Shown: positions 1-12,800 of the stretch, piece by piece
How positions within the stretch are numbered: the first letter of the stretch is position 1
How the letters are laid out: each line of letters opens with the position of its first letter
NCBI GenBank assembly: GCA_029783825.1
Contig: JAREIK010002042.1
Coordinates: 806,486 to 870,485, forward strand
Length of the DNA stretch: 64,000 nucleotides
Source: Sapria himalayana
Taxonomy: Eukaryota > Streptophyta > Magnoliopsida > Malpighiales > Rafflesiaceae
Direction: 5' to 3'
The notes under the pieces: model-generated
Databases searched by the model: none
Told to the model about the DNA's origin: nothing
The model's input: the letters and a program-made list of their open reading frames with translations, nothing else
Position numbers and translations under genes: made by a program

Positions 1-1
1 C

Positions 2-193
2 CTATTCACATGGATTCAATATCTCAAACAAATCAAGAGGGATGAACTGAGTAGTCAAGATGATGATTATGTTCTCTATGATTTATTAGTTGAGGAGGTG
101 AGAAATGGAATTTTAGTTGGAACTAAGCAAGACATAGTTATTATTGATGATACATCTCATATTGACCTAAGAAGATCTTCGAGGTCTTACTAA
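2..193 (+). pseudogene. Partial open frame of unknown origin, truncated by the window edge
   Basis: An open frame enters from the left edge and runs about 63 codons to a TAA at the end of a serine/arginine-rich tail (visible ending RRSSRSY). It is acidic in the middle (SSQDDDYVLYDLLVEE) and has no start inside the window. A hAT-type element was inserted just after its stop, so the sequence following the element (from 709) originally continued it. I do not recognise a family. It could be the tail of a transposon gene or of a decayed cellular gene; the surrounding DNA is transposon-rich, which favours the first. Confidence 0.3.
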
Positions 194-206
194 CTATCCT
201 TTGATT

Positions 207-708
207 TATAGGTATCAAACGGGACATGCCGAGCCACCCCGATACGATTTTAGGCTACCCAATTGGGCTACCATGCCGGGCCAGGCATGGCATGGTTACT
301 ATACCATGTCGTGTCTGGCTCAGCATGGTTTTGTGGAGGTCAGGCCTGGCACCAGCCCGGAGCATGAAATCCTTCGGGTTCGGTCTGGTTTGAGTGGGCC
401 AAAACCTTAATTTTATAAAAAATTAGGGTTCAGTGGCACGCCATTGCGTGTCTTTGCCCTTTCGGGGCTCAGCGAGCCTTGCCCGTCGGGCATCAGCTCG
501 ATGTGCCCACGCTCAGTGTGTGGTAACGCGTGCCATGCCGACATGTTAGGCATGCCGTGTCATGCCTGGCACGGCACGCAGACCAAAAACTTCAGCCTAG
601 AACGGCACAACTTTTGCAATAGGTGTGCCCGACACGGCCCGGGCATGACACTATAGCATGCCATGCCTCATGCCGAGCCAGGTCAGCCTAGCCCATTTGA
701 CACCTCTA
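207..708. mobile_element. Complete non-autonomous hAT-type element with 8-bp target duplication
   Basis: A 502-bp GC-rich island in AT-rich DNA. The left end reads TATAGGTATCAAACGGG, and the right end, read on the minus strand, is TAGAGGTGTCAAATGGG, an imperfect terminal inverted repeat. The element is bounded on both sides by the identical octamer CTTTGATT (199-206 and 709-716), as expected for hAT insertions, which make 8-bp duplications. The interior is packed with CATGCC/GGCATG words in both orientations, like the subterminal motif clusters to which hAT transposases bind. It carries no credible gene: the two short open frames inside are by-products of GC-rich repeats. Related islands lie at about 13.3, 21.8, 24.8 and 35.3 kb, and the last is attached to a hAT transposase remnant. 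Confidence 0.85.
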
Positions 709-716
709 CTTTGATT

Positions 717-3161
717 CTTTGATGAGCCTGAAATATTCTTGAAAGTCATCTCTAAGGTAGAGATGGAGTCTCGTTATATTATCCAGACTTATGATATGAT
801 ACTCTTACCAAAAGAACATTAATTATTTTTTGGGCATTCTAAAAATACATTTCTAGATGTTTGAAAGGTTCCAAAAACATTCTAAGAGAGGATTTGCATA
901 GCTCTCTCTCTTTTCATCTCTCTATTTATCCAAAATTGTTGATTACCATATAATCGATACAATAGTCATGAAGATTTTTGGACATAAATCTTTCTTCTGT
1001 GTCTAAAATTTTGATGTGTTTTATTGCTGAATCTTTGTTAAATTGTTTACGAATTGATGGATAGTTAACCTAAAGAATAACACATATAAATATCTAACAT
1101 TGCACTCAAAATCTTAGTTACATTGCATTCTAGAATTTCTATTTTTTTGAATTTTATATTCTAGAAATTTATATTTTCTGTTCAAAGCATACTTTTAGTA
1201 TGAAATTGCACTTGACTTTTATATGTGTCAATAAGTCTTGAGCATTTATTTTATTAGTACTGATGGTTGTAATTGGACATTTTGAAATTCTATGTTAGAC
1301 TTCATTATAAAATTATTTTTAGAAAATGTATTGATTATTGTGATGTTTTGTTTTAAATATTTATGTTGGAATCTAAATATAAACTTAAGGGTATAATTAT
1401 TTTTAATTTTATGTAATTTTCAGAACTCAAATCTAATATAATTAAATTAGCTAAAAGTAAATTTTGGACAATAAACTTTTATTAATACTAGAAAATTTTA
1501 ATATTTAAAAAAAAGACAATTTGGGATTTTAAAAATTAAAACATTTGTTGGCCCTAAAAGTTTTATATCTAACACTTTTATTGGTTTCGGAATAATCACA
1601 ACCTAAAAGCCTTTCCCAACAAAATCTTTCAATTTATCTAAAATAAAAAAAAAACAAATTTAAATCCATCAGCGATTAAATTAATTTGCCATAATTTAGA
1701 AACATATTTAAATAAGAAAATCATAAGTTTTTATTTTCATGCATATTATGAAAAGAAAATAAATGCCATGAATCTCGATGTTATATTTTTGAAATAACCA
1801 AAAAAAAAACAAAATCAACTCATTTATTTTGCACAAGCTAGAAAAAGAAATATATGAACCATCAAATTTGTTTTGCACAAATCACAAAAAAGCTATGTAG
1901 GAGAACTACTGCTATTTGATTTGTACAAAATAGAAAATGCAAAAAAACATGAATTATCAAACTTATTCGAAAAAAGAAAAAGTTACCAACAACATAAAAC
2001 ATTTAGTGGACATAATTGGAGATTTAAACACTAAAAATTATATAAAAATTCTAGATTAAAATTTAAAAATCATCAATGAGGTACATTTATTGGTAACTAA
2101 TGGAAAGTCATCAACATATAGAGAACACTTATTGCATAAAATTTTGACCATTTATAGAAGTGACAAACTGCTTCAATTTTAATGAGAGAGGGGATTTCTT
2201 GTGGGAATAGCCATAAAACTATTATCTTTTTTTTTTGTTTTATACAACACATTTCATTTTTACTTTTGAATCATACATAAGTTTCAATAAGTATTAAATG
2301 CTTCATTATGTCCTGGAAAATTTTAAGTGTCAATGGGTTTGATAAAAAATATGAAAACCAAATTCTGTTTAAAAACTAACAAGTTAGTGAAAAAAGAATT
2401 GTTGGGCACATGGTATTGAAAACAACTTTGGCTGACACATGGAAAATTTATCACAAAGATTATATGTTTAATATTATTGATTTCAACATAAATATTTTAA
2501 GAACAAGTTAGTCTTTGAAAATCCCATCAGTTTTGATGGTCTAATCATCATATGTGAGATCCAAGATCATCAAATCAAATAAGATATATTTTTCTCACAA
2601 GAAATCTCTTCTTGATCTTTGCTTTTGAAATTGTGCCTTTGCACTTTCATATTCTAATTTGGTTTTCTAATTTTGTCTCTATTTTTTATTTAGCTTTATT
2701 TTCAACCCCTAAATAATGGTTCCTCATTAAGATAATGCCAAGCAAAGCCAAACTATAATAAATTATTTTAATTGTCTATTCACATTTGATTGCATTCTAA
2801 AAAAGTGTTTCTCATGAGAAACATGGATCATTATCTTAATTTTCTATTCCCATTTGATTGTAATTATGACTTTGTTCAAAGTCAAATATGATCTGTACAT
2901 CTAAGAATAAAACAAAAGTGAAAGGGAAACATTACGTTAATAGAAACATGAATGCTAATAAAAAAGGGCAATGAATTGCTATTCATTTATATATAAAACT
3001 TTTTTTTTGGCTTACAAAGATTTCATTGAGTTGGAAATAACCAGTATGAATTGTCTAGTTTAGAGTAGATGGTAAAGAAATATTGGTGATTGGGAAAGAA
3101 GTTAAAAATATGATGTAGACTTTGGAATTGGGTTTATTGGGCAGAACATTTATTGTTAAGA
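717..3161. other. AT-rich intergenic DNA without recognisable genes
   Basis: No coding signature is visible on either strand. One imperfect inverted repeat (GATTTCTTGTG core) lies at about 2,186-2,209 and 2,587-2,609, roughly 400 bp apart, and could be the ends of an old MITE. Confidence 0.5.
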
Positions 3162-3270
3162 GAGAATGTTGTGCTATCGTGGATGGTAGGGAGAATGTTG
3201 TGGTGCTATGGAGAGTAGGGAGAATGTTGTTGTACTATGGAGAGTAAGGAGAACATTGTGGTGGAGAACA
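3162..3270. repeat. 29-bp minisatellite, about 3.7 copies
   Basis: The word GAGAATGTTG (GAGAACATTG in the last copy) recurs at 3,162, 3,191, 3,220 and 3,249, an exact 29-bp spacing. Each copy is followed by a GTGCTATGGAGAGTA-like segment. The copies differ by a few substitutions but not by length. Confidence 0.8.
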
Positions 3271-3389
3271 TAAAGTGTGAATAGTTGATCATTAAGAGTT
3301 AATCTGTACTATAATAAAATCTATTCATCATTTTAACATCACTTTACCAAATCATGGTTAGATTTTCATTGTCTTCTTCAATAATGCCA

Positions 3390-3899
3390 AGTTATGTGAT
3401 AACCTTGTTCTCAAGGATGTTCTTATATTCTCCAATTTAAATATAATTATGTATTTTTAGTGGTGTTACTAAATAACACATCTTACAATTATCTATGTTC
3501 TAACTACTTTGTTATTAAAGAAATCAAAAGCAAGAAGATGATTGGAAGAAGTGACAAGCTTGAAGACTTGTATGTCATTGATGTTGTTGCCTTAAAATCC
3601 TAGATATTGATTTACAAAACTACTATCATAGCAAGATTTTTTTAACATGGTTTAACATCTGTGTAATACCAAAATAATTGTCTTTAGATTTGATGAATTA
3701 TTGTTTACTAAGTTATTCATTGATAAGATCATTCATCAAAATAATGGTGAATGCTGACATCAACATGTCCATAACATTGCTCGAGCTATACTTTAAATCT
3801 AGAATTACAATTGATTTTTGGAATGAACATGTTTTTGCTATTTGTTTCATTATTAATCATGTACCCTTTCCATTACTTCAGAATAAAATTTATTATGAA

Positions 3900-3932
<33 letters not shown>

Positions 3933-5411
3933 TATCGATATCTTTCACTTGAGGATATTTTGGTGCTTAGCCTCTAGATCTACCCTCATTGTTCACCAAA
4001 CTAAATTTTAACTTAGAACACGTGTATTTTTTTTTATTATCATTCTAGAGTTTAAAATTACAAACACTTTTACATCCAAACCAAACAAATAATTTTTTTT
4101 GAGATGTTGTCTTTCATTAAAATATTCTTTTTTTCACACCTTGGCTTCTTCCAAAAATGTAATCGACCCTTTTCCTAATTTGGTTCTGCCAATATCTACT
4201 ATTTATACTTGTCTTGCTCTTGTACAATAACTTCCTCCTTCTCCTTCTATTCCTCAAGAAGTGAGTGAGACTGCTTACCTTGCTGAGGTCATTCCTCCTG
4301 GCCTCTTACTTAATGCATCTAAAGCTTCAGTAGTTGAACCTAATAAAAGATCCACAATACTTATTAAGCTCCATCCTATTTATGAGAGCATCATTGTAGT
4401 TGGATTTCTGATAAAGAACTATCAGACTCATCTTCTTATTTTTGTTTACCAAGAATCAGACTCATTTTTGCATCATGTTATGAAATTACAACATTGGAAT
4501 GATGCTATGCAAGTTGAACTAGATACTTTGGAGGCTAACAATACTTGTTCCTAGCCAATCTTACAAAAAAGAAAGATTTACATTAACTATAAGTAGATTT
4601 AGAAAATTAAACATAGATCTAATGGATATCCAAAAAGACACAATGCACATTTAGTTGCTAAGAAGTACAATCAGAAATGACTCAATTTCATATGAATTTA
4701 TTCTCTTGTTATTCACCTTGTAATGGTAAAGCTCATTTTAGTTCTTACTACTAGTTAATAGTGACATTTAGTCTAGTTGGAAGTAAATAATGCATTTTTA
4801 GTAGTAATGTTTTTGAATAAGTATGCATGGATGATCCTCTTAGATATGAAAGAATTGGGGAGGCCATTCTCAAAGGGGACAAGCCATTTTTGGTTTCATA
4901 AAGTCATTTTATGGTTTAAAACATGCCTCCTGACAAAGATATTCTAACTTTTTCAAGTTTCTAAATAAATTTGACTTTAATCAATTAAAATATAATTATT
5001 TATTATTCACAAATGATAAAAATTCTTCCAATATTGTCTAACTCATCTTTGATAATAATATTTTCATCATTGGAAATGATAATTAGGTAATTGTATCTTT
5101 CATAAGATTTTTTAATAATCAAGGATTTGTGTAGAGCCAATATTAACTTGATAATGGTGTAAGTTATCTAGAAGTTGTGGCTTATCTTGAATTAATTGAA
5201 GATGTAGATTCTCATCGATATATACATGATAGATTGGTTATGGATCATAAATTTTATTTTAAGCACTAATAATGATGATTTATTAGTTGACATATCATAA
5301 TATAAGTTGGATGCCTGATATTATCTAGTCATTATATTTTCTTTGTTGCCCATGAATTAAGATATCTTCAACTAAGCCTTGGATGCCTAATGTCAATGTG
5401 ATTCACCATCA
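3390..5411 (+). pseudogene. Ty1/copia pol remnant (copy 1): protease-side linker, integrase C-part, RT
   Basis: Reading across all three frames gives a continuous trail of copia polyprotein motifs. At 3,400-3,600 there is the segment before the integrase (VIKEIKSKKMIGRSDKL-like). At 3,790-3,900 comes the integrase part FWNEHVFAICFIINHVP, which corresponds to the FWGE..LTA.YLINR.P block of copia integrases. At 3,950-4,260 the block after it follows (FGCLASRSTL, then a serine/proline-rich linker). At 4,440-4,680 lies the RT start (LQHWNDAMQVELDTLEANNT; then KIKHRSNG and HLVAKKYNQK). Weak RT matches continue to about 5,060, and the C-terminal end of the polyprotein lies just before 5,411. Stops and frameshifts are frequent, and the integrase catalytic core is deleted. 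A (TA)n run has expanded within it. The order is integrase before RT, which separates copia from gypsy. Confidence 0.8.
3902..3930. repeat. (TA)n microsatellite inside the copia integrase remnant
   Basis: A pure TA run of 29 bp between the segments for YYEL and for the downstream FGCL block. It adds tyrosine/isoleucine codons not present in copia proteins, so it expanded after the element had become inactive. Confidence 0.95.
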
Positions 5412-5560
5412 TTGTAGCAGTGTTGGTATATCTGTGTATTTATTTTATATTTATAATGAGAGCACCTAACCTGTGGGCGACCACAATCACATATTATTAT
5501 TATATATATAGGATTAGTTTTTAATTTAATTATAAATACTATTTGTGAGTTTGTTATTCT
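5412..5560 (+). mobile_element. LTR-like segment after copia copy 1
   Basis: Directly after the polyprotein end. It contains ATTTATTTTATATTTAT followed by an ACCTAACCTGTGGGCGACC-like stretch, then a short AT run and AGGATTAG. The same order (TTTATTTTATATTTAT, then TCTAACTTATGGGCTACC, then GGATTAGGA) recurs at about 9,040-9,145 after copia copy 2, so both probably derive from one LTR family. This segment may be the 3' LTR of copy 1, the 5' LTR of copy 2, or a shared LTR. Exact ends cannot be set. Confidence 0.5.
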
Positions 5561-5734
5561 GTTCTTTTATGGCTTTATATTTATAGATGATATTAGAGTT
5601 GAACTTTTCAAACCCTAGAGAGAGGAAGGTGATGTTGTGACATATTTGTTGGGTAAAACAATATGATGTCATGTGGGAATAGTGAGTGAAGAATAAATAT
5701 ATGTGTAGTAATTGTGTGTGAGTATAGTTCTTCT

Positions 5735-6055
5735 CTAGGCACATAATAGTGGTGCATCACGAAAAGTGATCCATTTGCTGGAAAAACAACATTGCATCTT
5801 GAATAGTGGTGAACTATTGTGTGGTGTATTATGTATTTTTTATTAATAGTGGTGCATGAACTGTGGTGCATGATGTAGCATTGTTGTGCAAGGCTATAAG
5901 ATACCTATACGTGGTGGCATTGAGTAGTTGTGACAAGATATTGGTTCTATGTGAGAATAGTGTAGTGATGTTGTGTAATGGTGTTGTGCACAATAAGTGA
6001 AGTGGTGTCAAGTGGCAATAATGTAGTGGTGTTCTATAGTGGTGACTTAACAATA
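5735..6055. repeat. Degenerate G/T-rich repeat of AGTGGTG words
   Basis: The words AGTGGTG, GTGGTGCAT and TGTTGTGCA recur about a dozen times at irregular spacing. On the minus strand this reads as CACCACT and gives spurious histidine/threonine-rich open frames. Confidence 0.6.
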
Positions 6056-6546
6056 TATCATAACCTACGAGGTCAAGGCTGCACTAGTTACTACTGCATT
6101 TACTATACTTGTTGATGTTCAGGCTTTTATTGTTATTACCATATGAAAGTAAGGACATAGAAATAATTTACAATAGGTTACTTGAGTTTGAATATGAATT
6201 TTTAATCAAGGGAAACTTGATCATTAATAGAGGACCTTCTTAGTAATGAGATGAAGGATTTCTGGATATTGGCTTATTCTTGATTACTAATTGTGTTATG
6301 ATAACCATTGAACTAAGATTATCCTTAATTTTTACACCTTGAACTATATGCAAGGTGTTATGGGAACTTGTAGTATATTATATTTATGTAAGACTATGCA
6401 AATTTATGATGTTGTATCTTAGTAAATATGATTAAGGCTTGATGACCTAGAAAGCTGGACCATATTACTACTCACTTTACTCAGTTCACACAATTAACTA
6501 TAGGTTTTTTGAGGTATTCCAAAGTGGTAGACATGAATAATAGAGT

Positions 6547-6550
<4 letters not shown>

Positions 6551-6581
<31 letters not shown>
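6551..6581. repeat. (GA)n microsatellite
   Basis: A nearly pure AG run of about 31 bp, preceded by GTGAGATAGAG. Confidence 0.95.
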
Positions 6582-6583
<2 letters not shown>

Positions 6584-6814
6584 TTTTTTAGCATGATACT
6601 ATTGTATGTCCTACTTGTTAGCATTTTATGGTTTCATAACCGTATCTTAATTGAATATATTTTTTCTCATAAGATTAGAGATTTAACATTAGATAGTCTA
6701 ATACTTGTTTAAATAGGGTAGGTAGAGACCAATTTGAAAGGTATCCCATATTTCTTGCTTAGGAGATATGATTATGAAGGTATCAACAAAGATAGAGGCT
6801 GAGGTGGGTGAACT

Positions 6815-9030
6815 TTTGTAAAATGTACACATTATACGAAGAGGGGTAATGAAGAAAAGAATTGTTTGGAATTATTTCCAAGCAGAGAGCAAGAATACTC
6901 TATATTATTGAAAAGATTCCACAACTAGATATATTTAGAGGCCCTCATAGAGTTCCACCACAATGATAACCACTAGAGATAAATATGTAGAATTACTAAT
7001 TAATAATGTGGAAATAGATACTCAACATTCTATTGGTACTAAATCTATCACCACTTATCTCCTCACTACCGATTCATGGGTAAATGACATTTGAGCAAAC
7101 AATTATATCACAAGTAATCCTTTGTTATTTAATATCTTTTCTACTTGCTCTCTTATTAGTGTTGTGGCAAAATATCAAAAGTCATGGTAATATTGACCTT
7201 TCTACTTTTTTTTCCTTGAGTTCTAATTATTCTTGTGTCTAAATAATTTATTTTTTGTGAGTTATCTTACTAAACAATTCTACCCAAATGTCATTTTTCT
7301 CCCAAAGATATTGGTTTACAAGATCAAGAAACTTCAATGATGACTTTCTTTAATTCTAAGCAGGATTGTTTATATATATTCATTTCTACTATTAGGAAAC
7401 CTACTAGGTTCTTAAGTACCATTAATCCCTTGTTTATATATTCACATTTTGGTCATCTAGCTATGACTAGCTAAAAAATTTCTATACCACCATAAAAGAT
7501 ATCTCTAGGTTTAATTATGAAGCTTGTCAAATAGAAAAATATATCAGAGCTTCCTATCTTGTCCACTAAAATTATATGACTTGAGATGTCTCTTGCCAAT
7601 TATAATTAATTTAAATGTTTAGACATCTAGTAGAGTTTAGACTAAATAACATGAGATATTTTGCCATTTTCATTGATAATTATACTAATTGTACTTGATG
7701 TGAGGTGATTTACTTAGACTTTTAGAGTTGATTATCAAGACAAATTTTTTATAATGGTCAATAGGACCACAGTTCAAATGCACATATCTATTATAAATTA
7801 CTCTAAAATAGATGAAACATTAAGTAAATGTGAGGAAAACTTTTTTTCATGATGATATTGAGGAGGATGTGAATATAAAGAAACCATATGGTGGTTGAGC
7901 ATAAACATAGTGTTTAGATCTAGTTTGTTGATTTCTAAGGGCTTATACAGCCTAAAATAGTCACTAAAAGCTTGATTTGTGAGATTTTTAGTTATTATTA
8001 CCTTGATCGGTTCACATATGTGTTATATATTATTTATTATTTTTCTGGAGAAGTTTAGATTTTGGTTTTTTTTGCTGATATTATATGTGAATAATATTTT
8101 TATTATGAAAGATTATGTGTTGGAAATAATTAACCTAATCCAAGGAGTACCTTTACTCATAGTTTTAGATAAAAAATATTGGGATGCTTAGATAGTTTCT
8201 TGGAATTAAGGTGACTTATGATAGAAGAAGCATTGTGTCATCAAAGAAGACATATGTCTTGGATATTCTTTTAGAGATTAGTCATTTATATTACACTTCA
8301 ATAAATACTTCTTTTGAGCCATGTAATGACCATTTATTTGCTATGGGACCTCTAATAGACTCAACTACATATAAGAGAATTATATAAAATATTAATTATC
8401 TAACTATTATTATACTAGATATAACTGATATAGTTAATATAATTATTCATTTTTTTTAGATTCTAAACATCATGATCAAATTGATGTAGATCTTCACATA
8501 TTAGATATGTGAAGAAATCTCCAAGTCATAGTATGTTATTAACCATGAACATGTTTAGCTAGCTGAATTTTTACATTCCAATTAGGCACTAACTTGCATA
8601 GATAAGTGATTGACTATATGTAAATATATTATTTTTGGAGGTAATCTTTCTTTCTATATAAGTATAAGGAAGATGGTATTCTCTAGACTAATTGTAGAGA
8701 TTGTGTGCATGATGATAGTCATAGTTATTTGTGAGATTCTTAGATCAAGTAGCTACTTGACAAGATTAGATATGTAGTCACTTCTATCACTAGTATCTAC
8801 TCTGATTATTAGACAACGAGACTTATAACTACAATCTAGTATTCTATGAATGAACAAAGCACATAGAGGTAGATTGTTTCTTTCTCATTAAAAAAATTTA
8901 TGGTTACACCATTTTCATAATTTATATTTCTATAGTAGATCAATTAGTTAACATATATACAAATGTCTCAATTTCTCTTTCCTCCAAACTTAGTGTTTTA
9001 GATATTTATGTACTAGATTGAGGGTAGGTA
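6815..9030 (+). pseudogene. Ty1/copia gag-pol remnant (copy 2)
   Basis: Frames must be switched often, but the domain order is clear. A decayed CCHC zinc knuckle lies at about 6,820-6,890 (CTHYTKRGNEEKNCLELFP; the second cysteine and the histidine are lost). A protease start is at about 7,070-7,150 (DSWVNDI, then NNYITSNPLLFN, matching the W..DSGA..H region with the DSG lost). The GAG-pre-integrase and integrase start lies at 7,380-7,700. The RT YVDD region lies at about 8,070-8,110, where it reads LYVNNIFI. Then come KKTYVLDILL (about 8,245) and a segment similar to the P-L-D...Y-R-..-G-L-NYLT block at about 8,320-8,410. RNase H traces end the remnant at about 8,830-9,030. The integrase core and half of RT are missing. 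Catalytic YVDD is changed to YVNN, so the element is dead. Confidence 0.75.
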
Positions 9031-9180
9031 TAGTTGCAACCATTTATTTAATTATTTATTTTATATTTATGATGTAAATATCTAACTTATGGGCTACCTT
9101 ACTTATTTCTCATCTTTATATATGAAGGATTAGGAACCCTTTTACGTTATTTTTAATATGTATGATTTTGTTGTTATGTT
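9030..9180 (+). mobile_element. LTR-like segment after copia copy 2
   Basis: It follows the decayed end of copia RNase H and shares a run of words with 5,430-5,515 (see that entry). It is interpreted as the 3' LTR remnant of copy 2. The ends are not defined and no target duplication was found. Confidence 0.45.
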
Positions 9181-9479
9181 CCCCCAGTACTTTGTTTTTC
9201 CTTGTTATCTCAAGTTTCATCTTAGACAATGATTATTTTCCCCTTCTTCATCTTCCAAATTCATGCATTCACCCATGTTGCTTCTTATTCTCTCTTTAAA
9301 AAGCTTTTTTTTTGACTTGTATTGGGCCTCTTGTTTGGATTCTAGGATGTTGGTTAATTTTCCTTGTTTTGTTCTATTTTTTCATATTCAACACAATCTC
9401 TTTAGGTTTTTGAAAATCAAAGATATAATCTATAGTCTCTATATTCTTTTAGTAAGCTAAGTACTGTAGCTAGCACTAC

Positions 9480-9800
9480 TAGTGAGTTAATTTGGATGTG
9501 TTAAATTATTAAAATATCTTCAAATTAGTGTTTATTCTCATGCTCTTCTCTTTTGTGATAACAAAATTGTAGTTCATATAACATCAAATCAAATTTTTCA
9601 TTAAAGGATTAAATACATTGAAGTTGATTGTTATGCTGTAAGAGGTAGAGGTACTAAAAATTCTATCAAATTAATGCGCATTTCTTCTCAACTTCAGTTA
9701 GCTAATATTTTTACAAAACTTGTCTTTCTTCCTTTTTTTTCACTTCTTTCCAAGTTATCCATAAAGGACATTTATAGTCCTTCTTGAGTAGCAGGTTTAG
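9480..9800 (+). pseudogene. Copia RNase H fragment (third remnant)
   Basis: Switching frames gives the C-terminal RNase H region of a copia polyprotein: HALLFCDNK at about 9,540, then ITSNQIFH, IKYIEVDCYAV (about 9,610), SQLQLANIFTKL (about 9,690-9,720) and a KDIYSPS-like end (about 9,767-9,787). These match the CDN..A, H.RTKHIE.D.H and Q.AD.FTK blocks of copia RNase H. Only about 100 codons remain. AT-rich sequence after it (TTAATAATATTATAAG) may be the start of an LTR. Confidence 0.7.
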
Positions 9801-9810
9801 GTTAATAATA

Positions 9811-12800
9811 TTATAAGTATTAGTAATAATATTTATAATTTAATGTTTTCTATTATTATTTTTATGTATATAACAATTGAGATGTAATGGGTGAAGTGTT
9901 GATCCATCATTTATTTTCCTCTTGTTATTTTTTGTTTATATTTGTAGTAAAGTCACAATGTAACATCATATTACTTTTTTTTTCTTTTCAATTAATTATT
10001 TTTTGGTTTGCATCTATCATCGATGTCGGTAGATGGTTAAATCTTGAGACTAGTTGCATGGTTTATGATAAACTCTTAATGATATAGAAGTATATTAAAA
10101 TGAATGAATGAAAAAAAAATAGATCATATGAGTGCATGGAGTGTTGAAATTGTATAAAATTAAATCATATAAAAAGTTTCATAGGACCTCAAAAAAGTAG
10201 AAAGAAAAGAAAAATAATATTGCCAATGTAGTCACATAGGAGATACAATATTTTTTGCTTATGTCAATACATAGTCATTGGTTCATAGGGTTTGGAATCA
10301 AGTCCAAATTTTCACATAACTACACAGCAATAAATTATGGAGAACTATGTTTATGAAAATTTTTTGAATGTGTATTTGAAATAAGGTGAACCAATGGATA
10401 TTGCAGATCTTTGAAACATTCAATTAAAGATCTTAATAATTGCATGTGAGAATTCAAAAGGTCATACATGTACTATAGTTAATGTGTGATATTATCTATG
10501 TAGGACTGCTTGATGACTGACATAATATGTACTTCACTATTGGTGCATGAAAGATTATTTGAAATATTATGACTATTGTATAAAGTAGCTAAATTGGAAT
10601 TTTGTACATGACATCAAATTACATAGATATAAGATATTGAGAGTAGTGTTAGAGTTTGAATCAAGTTTTTTATGGTAAATGTAATTGAAATTGATAAATA
10701 ATCAATATAAATTAAACCCTTAGACATGATCTATGAATACCAAAATCTAATCCAATTTAGAAAATCAAAATTTAGCTTCGATTTGAAAACCAATCTATAT
10801 TTGAACTAAGCACAGCCTTTTCAAGTCTTTCATCTATTGTAGTTCACTCTACCATTTGAAACACCACTAATATCATCTTATGAATGTTGCTAAAATTATC
10901 TTTGGTGATAGAGTTGACCATCGATCGAAAGTGAGTATTAGGATATTTTGGGTAACATGCAAGGCAAAAGGAGAGAGACATGCAATTTGAAAATAAGATT
11001 CATATATATAAATATAGAAATTAATTCTAACACTCTATAGTCAAGCATTCCAAATTCAAGTACTCCATTTTTAAGTACTCCTAGTTTGAGCACTTCATAT
11101 ATGATCACTCCATCTTCTGCTTAACAAATATTTATATATTTAATTTATAATTCAATTTTTTAAGTAATTATACATATTTAAACAATCCAAAATAATAAAT
11201 TTATAGTTCAAAATATTTATTTTGGAGCTTTTATTTATCTTTTAATTTAACACAATCTAAAATATTAAATTAATTTGATTTAAAATTTTCAACTAATTAA
11301 TTTAGTAATGATACATACATATTTAAACACTTTAATTTTGTTCCTCTATGGTGCATGAGTGTGACCCAATATATTCATACAATATTGAAAATGATACTAA
11401 ATAACTTTTAATATTACTAGCAACCATTATTATCTAGCAATACATCGTCACTCAAGTTATAAGAATGTTGTTATTCAACATCATATTGTCTATGAGAATA
11501 TTATTGTGCATTTTAAATCCATTTGTCCTTAATATTTAGATTATACATAAGTCATGAAATATATCACACATATATAGTCTATTCTTTAATTTCTTGATAC
11601 AAATTTTAAATTGTCAACCCAAATGAGCATGATATCCTATATCAATTCATATGAACATGTCATGCATTATTAATCTCACACTATTAAGGGGCCCAAGATA
11701 TTTTTCATATTATGTAGGAGGAACAAATAATATGTCGATCACTCATATTCCTCTCTATGATTTTTGGCATACCCAATCACATCCTTTATAATTTATTCTA
11801 TTATAGATAATAGTTGACTTGATGAAATTCAACAATTTATCATGTAGAAAATTATGATGATCTCAAGTCAAAGTATCTCTTATACAATTGTCACTATGAG
11901 AATTACATAGGAAATCAACACAACAATCTATGTGACATTCTCATGGTGGGTCATTCCAATGCTTATTCTCCGACATGAACTCATGTGCTAATTTGATATC
12001 TCATATCCACAATTTTTTTTCATAAGTTCCAAATTCAAATGCATTATTATTCTTATATCTAAAATGCATAATTATTATTTAATGCATATATGAAAATAAT
12101 CTTAATAATAAAATTGTTTATAAGAAAGCTGATAAATATGTATTACGTAATTATATCATGATTGATCTTTAAAGCATACTCTAATAATCTCTTAGTTGCA
12201 CCAAGACTAATCATTTATGTATCAAATACCAAGGATTATAGTTTGTTGATTATGTTTATGTAAACCAAATGTTTCATTAGTGGGTTGGAGATGTTTCCTT
12301 AAGGAAAGGGAATCATTATCACAAGCATCAGCCCCAATCCAAAAAGGTTATCTTGATCATGTCCCTTTTCTCAAAGTTGTACTTTGTCTTCAAGTATCAT
12401 TGGCCATATGAGAGTAAGCCTGCTAAAGAACATATTTCTTCCATTATCATCTTCTAGTGCATTAATAGAAGAAGAAATCATGATGTATTTTGCTCAGTGG
12501 AGATATCTTAGAGTGAAAGTGTAAAGACTAGAGAGGAAGCCAAACCATCATGATCACTTAAGAAGATCAAGCACCCGAGAAAGCTAGGTGCACTCGATTA
12601 GGAGTAGAGCATTGACTTCTCATCTAGCTCATAAAGACAAAGGCACTTTGGGTTGCTTATACCATTCTTGAGGAAGTCCCCTAATTACTTGATAGTATCT
12701 TGAGTTTTGTTTTCTTACCTAAGACCAATGATCTTCCTCATTCCAAGGTACAACTCGCTCATATCTATCACCTTTCTTTTATTATCTTTTATTGCCCTTT

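Noticed and set aside
201..656. Two small frames (69 and 70 codons) in the first CATGCC island
   Set aside because: They lie inside a non-coding hAT-type element and consist of translated CATGCC words.
5526..6053. Histidine/threonine-rich minus-strand frames
   Set aside because: By-products of AGTGGTG words; no domain.
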